Positions 1 to 5,718 are shown, numbered from the stretch's first letter. The stretch is DNA of 6,169 nt from an uncultured Collinsella sp. (GCA_937981515.1 CALJNY010000045.1:1-6169), one strand, 5' to 3'. Numbers and translations are program-made. The notes: a model not told the origin generated them from the sequence alone.

Positions 1-16
1 TCCGTACATGTACGGA
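1..16. promoter_or_regulatory. 16-bp perfect palindrome at the window edge
   Basis: TCCGTACATGTACGGA reads the same on both strands over all 16 bases. Its centre, GTACATGTAC (4-13), recurs with one change as GTACCTGTAC at 135-144, just upstream of the ychF start. Such a pair could be binding sites for a dimeric regulator. The site touches the window edge, so its relation to an upstream gene cannot be seen. Its function is inference. Confidence 0.4.
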
Positions 17-71
17 TGAATGTGGGAGGTGTTCGGATGAAGTCGATAATCAAGGCATCTCTGCTTCATTT

Positions 72-115
72 GCGCCGCCGCGGTGTCCGGATTCGCCCGG
101 ATGCTGCGGCGGCGC
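72..115. other. Strong GC-rich stem-loop upstream of ychF
   Basis: The arms GCGCCGCCGC (72-81) and GCGGCGGCGC (106-115) are perfectly complementary over 10 bp. Inside them TCCGG (86-90) pairs with CCGGA (97-101) around a 6-nt loop. The sequence after the right arm is TATACTTATAC, not a T-run, so this is not a canonical intrinsic terminator on either strand. It may end an upstream transcript without a U-tract, act as a cruciform or RNA structure, or reflect GC-rich sequence only. The candidate ychF -10 starts one base after it. Confidence 0.45.
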
Positions 116-127
116 TATACTTATACA
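116..127 (+). promoter_or_regulatory. Candidate -10 region of the ychF promoter
   Basis: Two overlapping -10-like hexamers are present: TATACT (116-121) and TATACA (122-127). No good -35 is visible. The best is TTCGCC at 92-97, 18 bp upstream of the first hexamer and inside the GC stem-loop. Transcription from here would give a leader of about 30 nt before the GTG start at 159. The ribosome site AAGGAG (148-153) lies 5 nt before that start. Confidence 0.35.
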
Positions 128-158
128 GATTGAAGTACCTGTACCAAAAGGAGCTGTC

Positions 159-1235
159 GTGTCCCTTTCCATCGGTATCGTGGGCCTGCCCAACGTGGGC
201 AAGTCGACGCTGTTCACCGCGCTTACCAAAAAGACCGGCCTTGCCGCCAACTACCCGTTTGCCACAATCGACCCCAACGTGGGTATCGTCGACGTGCCCG
301 ATAGCCGCTTGCAAAAGCTCGCCGACATCGTCAACCCCGGCCGCATTGTGCCGGCGACGGTCGAGTTCGTCGACATCGCGGGCCTGGTGAAGGGCGCCAA
401 CGAGGGCGAGGGCCTGGGCAACCAGTTCTTAGCAAACATCCGCGAGACCGATGCCATCTGTGAGGTCGTGCGCTACTTTAAGGACCCCAACGTCATGCGT
501 GAGGTGGGCCGCACGGGCGAGTTCGTCGATCCCGCCGGCGATGCCGACACCATCATGACCGAGCTCATCCTGGCCGATATGGGAACGCTCGAGAAACAGC
601 TGCCCAAGCTCGAGAAGGAGGCCAAGCGCGACAAGGAGCTCATGCCCAAGTTCGAGGTCGCTAAGCGCCTGCTTGCCTGGCTCAACGAGGGCAAGCGCGC
701 CGCATCCATGGAGATGACCGACGAGGAGCGTGCTGCCGCCAAGGGCCTGTTCCTGCTCACTATGAAGCCCATCCTGTATGTGGCCAACGTGGACGAGGAC
801 ATGCTCAACGAGGACCTGGCGCCCATCGATGGCGTCAAGCCGTTGCCCATCTGCGCCAAGATCGAGGCCGAGCTTTCCGAGCTCGATCCCGAGGACGCCG
901 CCGACTACCTGGAGAGCCTGGGCCTGGAGCAGCCCGGTCTGGACGTGCTCGCGCAGGCCGCCTACAAGCTGCTTGGCCTGCAGTCGTTCTTTACGGCCGG
1001 CGAGATGGAGGTCAAGGCCTGGACGGTGCGTCAGGGCGCGACCGCCCCGCAGGCCGCCGGCGTCATCCACACCGATTTTGAACGCGGCTTTATTAAGGCC
1101 GAGGTTATTGGCTACGACGACTACATCGAGCTCGGCGGCGAGCAGGGCGCCAAGGCCGCCGGCAAGCTGCGTATTGAGGGCAAGGACTATGTCATGGCCG
1201 ATGGCGACGTCGTGCACTTCCGCTTTAACGTGTAA
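159..1235 (+). CDS. ychF: Redox-regulated ATPase/GTPase YchF (Obg family)
   Basis: This gene encodes a 358-residue cytoplasmic P-loop NTPase of the TRAFAC/Obg class; E. coli YchF is 363 aa. The Walker A motif GLPNVGKST is at residues 9-17, the DxxG motif DIAG at 72-75, and the base-specificity motif NVDE at 210-213. NVDE replaces the usual NKxD, which explains why the family prefers ATP. A charged helical arm covers about 127-200. The C-terminal TGS domain (about 275-358) has the characteristic stretches [14 protein letters not shown] and TAPQAAG and ends FNV. The family binds ribosomes and is tied to translation and oxidative stress. The start is GTG, chosen because AAGGAG lies 5 nt upstream and the family sequence begins here. 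An 11-nt gap to the next gene suggests co-transcription. All key motifs are intact. Confidence 0.97.
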   Translation: MSLSIGIVGLPNVGKSTLFTALTKKTGLAANYPFATIDPNVGIVDVPDSRLQKLADIVNPGRIVPATVEFVDIAGLVKGANEGEGLGNQFLANIRETDAICEVVRYFKDPNVMREVGRTGEFVDPAGDADTIMTELILADMGTLEKQLPKLEKEAKRDKELMPKFEVAKRLLAWLNEGKRAASMEMTDEERAAAKGLFLLTMKPILYVANVDEDMLNEDLAPIDGVKPLPICAKIEAELSELDPEDAADYLESLGLEQPGLDVLAQAAYKLLGLQSFFTAGEMEVKAWTVRQGATAPQAAGVIHTDFERGFIKAEVIGYDDYIELGGEQGAKAAGKLRIEGKDYVMADGDVVHFRFNV

Positions 1236-1246
1236 GGACGACGCAT

Positions 1247-1630
1247 ATGTTTAAATATGGCAAAAAAGCTGGCTACATGGGTATTGCGCTGCTCGTACTT
1301 GCGGTGATTCCGCTGGTGGTTGCAGTGTGTGTTATCCCCAACATTGGCCCTGAGGTGGCAACAAAGTTTAACGCAGCCGGCGAGGTGACGCGCTGGGGTA
1401 AGAGCTACGAGCTGCTGGCACTGCCGGTGCTCAATCTGCTGCTGAGTGTGGCGACGTACTTTACGGCGGGACGCCAGGCAAAGAACAACGAGGACTCCGC
1501 TGTGATGGCACGTCTTGCGTGCGAGCGCTACCTGCGCAACGGCTGCATCACGGGCGTGTTCCTCAATGTAATCAACGTCTACTTTATGTATTCGGCGATT
1601 ACTGGAACGGGCTTTGGCTTTGGTTTCTAG
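1247..1630 (+). CDS. Small membrane protein with a DUF1648 (SdpI-like) segment
   Basis: This is a 127-residue protein with three likely membrane helices (about 10-30, 54-73 and 97-119). The region after the first helix, residues 30-52 (IPNIGPEVATKFNAAGEV then TRWG), follows the DUF1648 pattern of a proline-rich turn followed by a 'thFnasGevDrWG'-type motif. That domain occurs at the N-terminus of SdpI-type immunity/signalling membrane proteins. The SdpI C-terminal half is missing, so an immunity role cannot be claimed. The tail is unusual: GTGFGFGF. The ATG is preceded by AAGGA (1234-1238), which overlaps the ychF stop codon, with an 8-nt spacer. This supports translation from the ychF transcript. 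The call rests on pattern recognition of the motif; the specific function is unknown. Confidence 0.8.
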   Translation: MFKYGKKAGYMGIALLVLAVIPLVVAVCVIPNIGPEVATKFNAAGEVTRWGKSYELLALPVLNLLLSVATYFTAGRQAKNNEDSAVMARLACERYLRNGCITGVFLNVINVYFMYSAITGTGFGFGF

Positions 1631-1639
1631 CTTGTCCTT

Positions 1640-2029
1640 TTAGGCAACGAGCCTGCACACATATTCAATGGCTGCTGCGAGGCCGCCGCTCGATCGTGGT
1701 TTAAAGACCATGTCGGCGGCGGCCTCGTTTTCGTATCCGGCGCCGCGAAGGGCAAGTGCGATACCGGCTTCCAGGAGAAGGGGCAGACCTCGTTGGCTGG
1801 TTGCGATTACGGCAGCCTGCTTGAGCGAGCAGCTGTGCGCTTGGCATTGGATGGCAAGTTCACCTTGCGCCGGGCAAGGGACCAGAACGGCGGCGACGCG
1901 ACTTGATAGCAATGCAAATGCTGTGCGCTCATCGGGCGAAAGGCATTCAGCTTCAACGACGACGAGCTTGGGCGGTTCGCTGCTTGTGCGAAGTGTGGCT
2001 CGGTGCATGCGGACCGAAGAACCCGACAT
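1640..2029 (-). CDS. Conserved-looking protein of unknown function, divergent from an XRE regulator
   Basis: I do not recognise this 129-residue protein. The ATG at 2029 is preferred over an upstream in-frame TTG (2053) because AGGAG lies 6 nt before it. The predicted pattern alternates strands and helices: KLVVVEAE (21-28), RVAAVLVPC (44-52) and AAVIATSQ (72-79), separated by helical stretches. This suggests a small alpha/beta fold, perhaps Rossmann-like. It has five cysteines (29, 52, 62, 67, 125), no signal peptide and no clear membrane helix, though 82-94 is hydrophobic. The gene converges on the DUF1648 gene with 9 nt between stop codons and shares a palindromic promoter region with the divergent helix-turn-helix gene. 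That makes it a likely regulatory target or partner of that protein. The opposite-strand frame over 1668-2060 is arginine/serine/alanine-rich, has no ribosome site and is taken as a shadow. Confidence 0.6.
   Translation of the reverse strand: MSGSSVRMHRATLRTSSEPPKLVVVEAECLSPDERTAFALLSSRVAAVLVPCPAQGELAIQCQAHSCSLKQAAVIATSQRGLPLLLEAGIALALRGAGYENEAAADMVFKPRSSGGLAAAIEYVCRLVA
1678..1731 (+). terminator. Candidate intrinsic terminator for ychF-DUF1648, inside the opposing gene
   Basis: CGAGGCCGCCGC (1678-1689) and GCGGCGGCCTCG (1716-1727) form a perfect 12-bp stem followed by TTTT (1728-1731). Within the loop TGGT (1697-1700) can pair with ACCA (1707-1710). The structure begins 47 nt after the DUF1648 stop codon and lies in the last third of the minus-strand coding region. 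On the minus strand no T-tract follows, so it should act on plus-strand transcripts. The short T-tract and the repetitive GCC/GGC codons of the opposing gene leave room for coincidence. Confidence 0.5.
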
Positions 2030-2052
2030 AGAAAACTCCTGTGTATTCGGCA

Positions 2053-2076
2053 AAACGTAAACTATAGTTTACGTTT
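2053..2076. promoter_or_regulatory. 24-bp perfect palindromic operator with back-to-back -10 elements
   Basis: The half-site AAACGTAAACTA (2053-2064) is followed directly by its exact reverse complement (2065-2076). The centre, ACTATAGT, provides a TATAGT -10-like hexamer on each strand: 2063-2068 for plus and 2066-2061 for minus. On the minus strand this predicts a start near 2054 and a leader of about 25 nt that carries AGGAG. On the plus strand it predicts a start near 2075, 31 nt before the regulator's ATG. The -35 elements are weak on both sides. A dimeric XRE protein binding here would repress both genes; that assignment is inference. Confidence 0.7.
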
Positions 2077-2105
2077 ATGTTCGGCTCCATTTCAAACTCG
2101 GCTGC

Positions 2106-2324
2106 ATGGACGAACGTGCGAAACAGATTCTTGGCAGGCGGGTCGAAGAGACACGCAGGGACCTTGGTATCTCCAAGGTTGATTTTTGTGTGGCGACAGG
2201 AATCAGCCGACCCTACCTCGACCGAATCGAAGATGGGACGGCAAATTTCACGCTCAAGGTTCTATTTAAGATCGCACCCGCACTCGGCATGACGGTGTCA
2301 GAGCTTCTCGAGGGTATCGAATAG
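2106..2324 (+). CDS. Small XRE-family helix-turn-helix transcriptional regulator
   Basis: This 72-residue protein is made almost entirely of one HTH_3/Cro-C1-type DNA-binding domain. Helices 2 and 3 are at about 23-41 (SKVDFCVATGISRPYLDRI), followed by the typical E-D-G turn at 42-44. The C-terminal helices KVLFKIAPALGMTVSELLEG (51-70) match the family end 'LakaLgvsl.eLl'. No effector, protease or toxin domain is attached, as in stand-alone repressors and antitoxin-like controllers. There is no visible ribosome-binding site before the ATG, so translation may be weak, giving low repressor levels. The 24-bp palindrome lies 29 nt upstream and the unknown gene diverges from it, so autoregulation and control of that neighbour are likely by inference. 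An alternative frame starting at 2077 gives no recognisable domain and is rejected. Confidence 0.88.
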   Translation: MDERAKQILGRRVEETRRDLGISKVDFCVATGISRPYLDRIEDGTANFTLKVLFKIAPALGMTVSELLEGIE

Positions 2325-2359
2325 GGCGTTCCCCGCTGCTAATTGACGCTCTTTGGGCG

Positions 2360-2603
2360 GGTCCCCCTGGTTGCGATGTGCAAAATCGCGAGTATTCAGT
2401 ACCTGTTCAGCCGTAGATGGTAGCTCGAGCGGCTGGCTTTGCCTTTTTGACAGTAGCTAATCCACACCCTTAATAAAAATGTGGAATAAATATTTACTAG
2501 ATGGCCTCTTCGCCCTAAAAGTCCGTCTAACAATCGGCCGATTCTATGCCTCCGGCGGAGAAATTGCAGAATACTCCGATTTTTGCACGGCCCGAGGGGG
2601 ACC
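2360..2603. repeat. Candidate 244-bp MITE-like element with terminal inverted repeats
   Basis: The stretch between the regulator and ansA holds no convincing gene. Its ends are inverted copies of one another. From the outside inward, both carry GGTCCCCCT (2360-2368; complement 2595-2603), then TGCAAAA, then TCG with GAGTATTC (2390-2397) on the left and GGAGTATTC (complement of 2569-2577) on the right. Weaker similarity continues to about 2416 and 2550, with spacer indels of a few bases. The interior has an AT-rich core (about 2470-2500, near 16% GC), a 12-bp palindrome AATCGGCCGATT (2532-2543) and CTCCGGCGGAG (2550-2560). No transposase and no clear target-site duplication are visible. It could be a non-autonomous transposon, a dispersed intergenic repeat or a folded RNA. 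A minus-strand open frame over 2396-2605 with a GTG start and no ribosome site is not called as a gene. Confidence 0.55.
2447..2480 (+). promoter_or_regulatory. Possible promoter inside the inverted-repeat element
   Basis: A consensus -35, TTGACA (2447-2452), is followed 18-21 bp later by the AT-rich run TAATAAAAAT (2471-2480), which could supply a -10 although no good TATAAT match exists. No gene follows on the plus strand: the ATG at 2502 opens a frame of only five codons. If active, it would produce a non-coding RNA across the right half of the element. Confidence 0.2.
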
Positions 2604-2645
2604 ACCTGTCGTTTGAGGCTGCGATAAGTGGAACTGCCTTAGGGA

Positions 2646-3659
2646 TTACGCCATCGGGATGCGGTCGTGGTTGACTTGGCTGTAGAACAGGCGCTGAATC
2701 TCGTCCGCATCACGTGACTGGCCGAGTGCCCACATGGTCTTGGCCACGAGCGTCTCGGTGGTCATGTCGTCGCCGCGCAAAATACCCGGATGATCGGCGT
2801 AAGCGCGGCCGACCTCATAAACGCCCAGATCGAGGCCCTCTTCGGGGACCTGCGTGGTCATAACGACGGTGCGGCCCGAATCGACCCAGCGAAAAATTGC
2901 CTCTTGGAACGACTCGCCCGACTCACCAAACTCGGGGATACCGCCAATGCCAAAGGTCTCCAGAATCACGGCGTCGTAACTATCGGCAAGGGCGTCGAGG
3001 ATGCCCGGGTTTACGCCGGGCGTAAGCTTGAGTACAAATACGCGCGGATCGATGCTGTCGTAGAAACGCACCGGGTTTTCGCCCTGATGCGTGCCGTGAA
3101 GCCCGTTGCGCACGATGCGGTCGTTGCGGATATAGGCGATGGGCGGATAGTTGACGCTGATGAACGCGTTAAAGCTCATGGTGCGCTGCTTGCGGGCGCG
3201 CGTGCCGGCAATGGCGACGCCGCCAAACACAATCGACACATCGTGCGAATGCTCGTCGAGCGCATAGAGCAGGCTCTGATACAGATTGAGCTTGGCATCG
3301 GTAAAGGGGTTGCCCATGGGCTTTTGCGAGCCGGTGAGCACGATGGGCTTGGGGCTGTCCTGAATCAGATAGGAAAGCGCCGCCGCGGTGTAGCTCATGG
3401 TGTCGGTGCCGTGCAGGACCACAAACCCGTCGTGGTCGGCATAGCCCTCGACGATGACGTCGCGGATACGCATCCAGTCGCTCGGGCGCATATTGGTGCT
3501 GTCGATGTTCATGGGCTGCACCACGTCGAGCTCGCAGAGGCCCGAGATCTCGGGGACGCTCTGGGCGAGCTCCTCACCGGTCAGGGCGGGGGAGAGGCCG
3601 TTGCCGTCCTCGGTCGATGCGATGGTGCCGCCCGTGGCGATGAGAAGGATGCGCTTCAT
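2646..3659 (-). CDS. ansA: Type I (cytoplasmic) L-asparaginase
   Basis: This 337-residue enzyme hydrolyses L-asparagine to aspartate and ammonia. The first catalytic motif, ATGGTIAS, is at residues 8-15 with nucleophile Thr12. The second, HGTDTM, is at 83-88 with the catalytic Thr85-Asp86 pair. Ser54 in DSTNM lies in the substrate-binding loop. A conserved block VLTGSQKPM (107-115) and a smaller C-terminal domain (about 210-337, ETFGIGG at 234-240) complete the usual fold and length. No signal peptide is present, which fits the cytoplasmic type I group rather than the periplasmic enzyme. The ATG at 3659 was chosen because the family begins right before the catalytic threonine and AGGA lies 8 nt upstream; an in-frame extension of 24 residues to 3731 is not expected. 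The gene diverges from guaA. Strict asparagine versus glutamine specificity cannot be read from sequence. Confidence 0.95.
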   Translation of the reverse strand: MKRILLIATGGTIASTEDGNGLSPALTGEELAQSVPEISGLCELDVVQPMNIDSTNMRPSDWMRIRDVIVEGYADHDGFVVLHGTDTMSYTAAALSYLIQDSPKPIVLTGSQKPMGNPFTDAKLNLYQSLLYALDEHSHDVSIVFGGVAIAGTRARKQRTMSFNAFISVNYPPIAYIRNDRIVRNGLHGTHQGENPVRFYDSIDPRVFVLKLTPGVNPGILDALADSYDAVILETFGIGGIPEFGESGESFQEAIFRWVDSGRTVVMTTQVPEEGLDLGVYEVGRAYADHPGILRGDDMTTETLVAKTMWALGQSRDADEIQRLFYSQVNHDRIPMA

Positions 3660-3926
3660 GCTGGTATTCCTATCGTATTTGCCGCCGCAAGGGCGGAGTC
3701 GTTCGGCAGTATTGTGGCACAGGGCGTCCAATGTTCAAACGTATTACATCATCTGTAACGTTTGGTAACACTTCAATTGCCGTCAAATAAGGGCCTAGGT
3801 CGTGCGTTTGCCGTGCGCTGATGGCTGCGAGGGGCGAGAAACCCCATATAACGTGTACACTATGAAGGCTATTTTCGTTCATTCACGCGGGTGGGCACCG
3901 GCTCCCCGCCAACAAGAGGGGGAACC
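3660..3926. other. Divergent intergenic region between ansA and guaA
   Basis: These 267 bp must hold both promoters. For guaA, TATAAC (3847-3852) and TACACT (3856-3861) are -10-like, but no good -35 precedes either. A small GGGG/CCCC hairpin (3831-3834 with 3842-3845) lies just upstream, and the 8-bp palindrome GTGTACAC is at 3853-3860. In the guaA leader GCGGG (3887-3891) can pair with CCCGC (3905-3909) just before the ribosome site. On the ansA side a CCGCC/GGCGG stem (3682-3686 with 3692-3696) lies in the leader. I see no purine-riboswitch core. Confidence 0.5.
3736..3764. promoter_or_regulatory. Imperfect inverted repeat in the ansA promoter region
   Basis: CAAACGT (3736-3742) is mirrored by ACGTTTG (3758-3764). 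The similarity reaches outward, as TGTT precedes CAAACG on both strands with 0 or 2 extra bases, and inward through TAC/GTA. On the minus strand it overlaps the most plausible ansA promoter: TTGAAG (complement of 3771-3776), a 17-bp spacer, then GATGAT (complement of 3748-3753). A bound dimer would block that promoter. The regulator is unknown. Confidence 0.4.
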
Positions 3927-5525
3927 ATGGATCAAAAGGCTTCCGCAAAGGTCCTCGTACTCGACTTTGGTGCGCAGTACGGTCAGCTCATTGCCCGTCG
4001 CGTCCGCGACCTCAACGTGTATTCCGAGATTGTCCCCTGCGACATCTCGGCCGACGAGATTCGCGAGATGAACGCCTCTGCGCTCATCCTTTCTGGCGGT
4101 CCGGCCTCCGTGTATGCCGAGGACGCTCCGTCTATCGATCCCGCCATCTTTGACCTGGGCCTTCCCGTCCTGGGCTTCTGCTACGGCCATCAGATCACGG
4201 CCGTGACGCTCGGCGGCAAGGTCGGCCACTCCGAGGTGGGCGAGTACGGCCGCGCCACCATCACGCGCACGGCCGGCGCCAAGCTCTTTAACTCCACGCC
4301 CATGGAGCAGACCGTGTGGATGAGCCACCGCGACGCCGTTTCCGAGGTGCCCGAGGGCTTTACCGTTACCGCCAGCACTGACGTGTGCCCGGTTGCTGCC
4401 ATGGAGTGCGTCGAGCGCAAGATTTTCACCACGCAGTTCCACCCCGAGGTCAAGCACTCCGAGTATGGTCAGCAGCTGCTGAGCAACTTCCTGTTTGAGA
4501 TCTGCGGCCTGGAGCCCAACTGGAGTATGGACAACCTGGTCGAGACCATGACGGCCGAGTTCCGCGAGAAGGTCGGCGACGACCGCGTGATTCTGGCCCT
4601 GTCCGGTGGCGTCGACTCCTCCGTCGTGGCTGCGCTGGGCGCTCGCGCCGTGGGCAAGCAGATGACCTGCGTGTTCATCAACCACGGTCTGCTGCGCAAG
4701 GGCGAGCCCGAGCAGGTGGAGGAGGTCTTCACCAAGCAGTTTGACGTCGACTTTATCCACGTCCACGCCGAGGACCGCTATGCCGAGCTTCTGGCCGGCG
4801 TGACCGAGCCCGAGGAGAAGCGCCGCATCATCGGTACGCAGTTCTGGAAAGAGTTCTTCGCGGTTGCTCAGCAGCTCGAGACCGATGGCAAGCCGGTCAA
4901 GTACCTGGCTCAGGGCACCATCTACCCCGACATCATCGAGTCCGGCGCTCGCAAGACGGGCGGCAAGACGGCCACCATCAAGAGCCATCACAACCTGATC
5001 CCGTTCCCCGAGGGCGTGCACTTCGACCTTATTGAGCCGCTCGATCACTTCTTTAAGGACGAGGTCCGTGCACTTGGTCTGGCGCTGGGCCTGCCGGGTC
5101 ACATCGTGTTCCGTCAGCCTTTCCCGGGTCCGGGTCTGGCCATCCGCATCATCGGCGCGGTCGACAAGGAGAAGCTCGAGATCCTCAAGAACGCCGACGC
5201 TATCGTGCGCGAGGAGCTCGACGCCTACAACCAGCGCCTGTATGAGCAGACCGGCGAGCGTAACTCCGAGCACAGCTGCTGGCAGTATTTTGCGGTTCTT
5301 CCCGACATCAAGTCCGTTGGCGTCATGGGCGACGAGCGCACCTACCAGCGCCCGATCATCCTGCGTGCCGTCGAGTCCAGCGATGCCATGACCGCCGACT
5401 GGGCCAAGCTGCCCTACGACGTACTGGCCCGCATCTCCGGCCGCATCGTTGCCGAGGTCCCCGGCGCCAACCGCGTGTGCTACGACATCACGTCCAAGCC
5501 GCCTGCGACCATCGAGTGGGAATAA
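3927..5525 (+). CDS. guaA: GMP synthase (glutamine-hydrolysing)
   Basis: This 532-residue enzyme converts XMP to GMP using ATP and ammonia from glutamine, the last step of guanine nucleotide synthesis. The N-terminal class I amidotransferase domain (about 8-195) has nucleophile Cys85 in GFCYGHQ and His172 and Glu174 in FHPEV. The ATP-pyrophosphatase domain follows with the P-loop SGGVDSS (226-232). The C-terminal dimerisation domain contains FPGPGLAIRI (398-407) and ends with the highly conserved TSKPPATIEWE (522-532). The protein is slightly longer than the common 510-525 residues because of extra sequence around 433-452. The ATG at 3927 is chosen: an AGAGGGGGA ribosome site precedes it and the family starts here, while the GTG at 3891 would add 12 unlike residues. 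It appears monocistronic. Confidence 0.98.
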   Translation: MDQKASAKVLVLDFGAQYGQLIARRVRDLNVYSEIVPCDISADEIREMNASALILSGGPASVYAEDAPSIDPAIFDLGLPVLGFCYGHQITAVTLGGKVGHSEVGEYGRATITRTAGAKLFNSTPMEQTVWMSHRDAVSEVPEGFTVTASTDVCPVAAMECVERKIFTTQFHPEVKHSEYGQQLLSNFLFEICGLEPNWSMDNLVETMTAEFREKVGDDRVILALSGGVDSSVVAALGARAVGKQMTCVFINHGLLRKGEPEQVEEVFTKQFDVDFIHVHAEDRYAELLAGVTEPEEKRRIIGTQFWKEFFAVAQQLETDGKPVKYLAQGTIYPDIIESGARKTGGKTATIKSHHNLIPFPEGVHFDLIEPLDHFFKDEVRALGLALGLPGHIVFRQPFPGPGLAIRIIGAVDKEKLEILKNADAIVREELDAYNQRLYEQTGERNSEHSCWQYFAVLPDIKSVGVMGDERTYQRPIILRAVESSDAMTADWAKLPYDVLARISGRIVAEVPGANRVCYDITSKPPATIEWE

Positions 5526-5584
5526 TTCGCCCCTCAAAACGGTTCGCTACGCTCCTGAGCAAAAAGTAACAAAATAGCAGTTCA

Positions 5585-5622
5585 ACGAAGGGTTTTTGTC
5601 CAAGTCGGGCAGAACCCTTCGT
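5585..5622 (+). terminator. Perfect 10-bp stem hairpin after guaA, possible terminator
   Basis: ACGAAGGGTT (5585-5594) pairs exactly with AACCCTTCGT (5613-5622). Inside, GTCC (5598-5601) can pair with GGGC (5607-5610), with one G-U pair, around AAGTC. It begins 59 nt after the guaA stop. The sequence that follows (CACACTGG) has no T-run, so it is either a U-tract-poor terminator or another structural element. Confidence 0.4.
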
Positions 5623-5650
5623 CACACTGGGAAACGCTCCGTTCGGGTTT

Positions 5651-5672
5651 ATTCGTACCGGAATTCGTACCG
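5651..5672. repeat. Two 10-bp direct repeats, 12-bp period
   Basis: ATTCGTACCG occurs at 5651-5660 and again at 5663-5672, separated by GA. Tandem spacing of 12 bp puts the copies on nearly the same DNA face. They could be binding sites for a protein controlling the small gene 46 bp downstream, or a trace of slippage. Confidence 0.5.
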
Positions 5673-5681
5673 CCCTGAGGG

Positions 5682-5697
5682 CCCTGGAGCCCCAGGG
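5682..5697 (+). promoter_or_regulatory. Hairpin directly before the ribosome site of the small acidic gene
   Basis: CCCTGG (5682-5687) pairs with CCAGGG (5692-5697) around a four-base loop. It ends 7 nt before the AAAGGAG ribosome site (5705-5711) that serves the ATG at 5719. It could modulate translation or stabilise the mRNA 5' end; no function is shown. Confidence 0.35.
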
Positions 5698-5718
5698 GAG
5701 GAGAAAAGGAGCGCAAGC

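Larger units (their letters stand above)
5526..5718. other. Structured gap between guaA and the small acidic gene
   Basis: This 193-bp gap contains two hairpins and a direct repeat, entered separately. Its first part (about 5536-5585) is AT-richer than guaA. No second copy of the guaA 3' end is present here, so no attachment-site duplication can be shown. I find no convincing promoter for the downstream gene. Confidence 0.4.

Noticed and set aside
37..390. Open frame starting at an ATG with a good GGAGGTG ribosome-like site upstream of ychF
   Set aside because: It runs more than 230 nt into ychF in another frame with a Pro/Ser/Thr/Arg-rich shadow composition. Only its first 40 codons are outside ychF and they resemble nothing known.
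429..1217. Long minus-strand open frame across ychF
   Set aside because: It is Leu/Gly/His-rich and is the mirror of high-GC ychF codons. The plus-strand protein is unambiguous.
2396..2605. 69-codon minus-strand open frame within the inverted-repeat element
   Set aside because: It has a GTG start, no ribosome site and Arg/Leu-rich composition. It coincides with the repeat and includes its terminal sequences, so it is more likely part of the repeat than a gene.
2790..3758. 322-codon plus-strand open frame opposite ansA
   Set aside because: It is an Ala/Gly/Val/His-rich shadow of ansA on the other strand, with no recognisable domain.
3660..3926. Purine riboswitch upstream of guaA
   Set aside because: I found no conserved purine-aptamer core or paired loops; only small simple hairpins are present.
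3879..5537. 552-codon minus-strand open frame opposite guaA
   Set aside because: It is an antisense shadow of GC-rich guaA codons. It is rich in Leu, Gly, His and Asp and lacks motifs.
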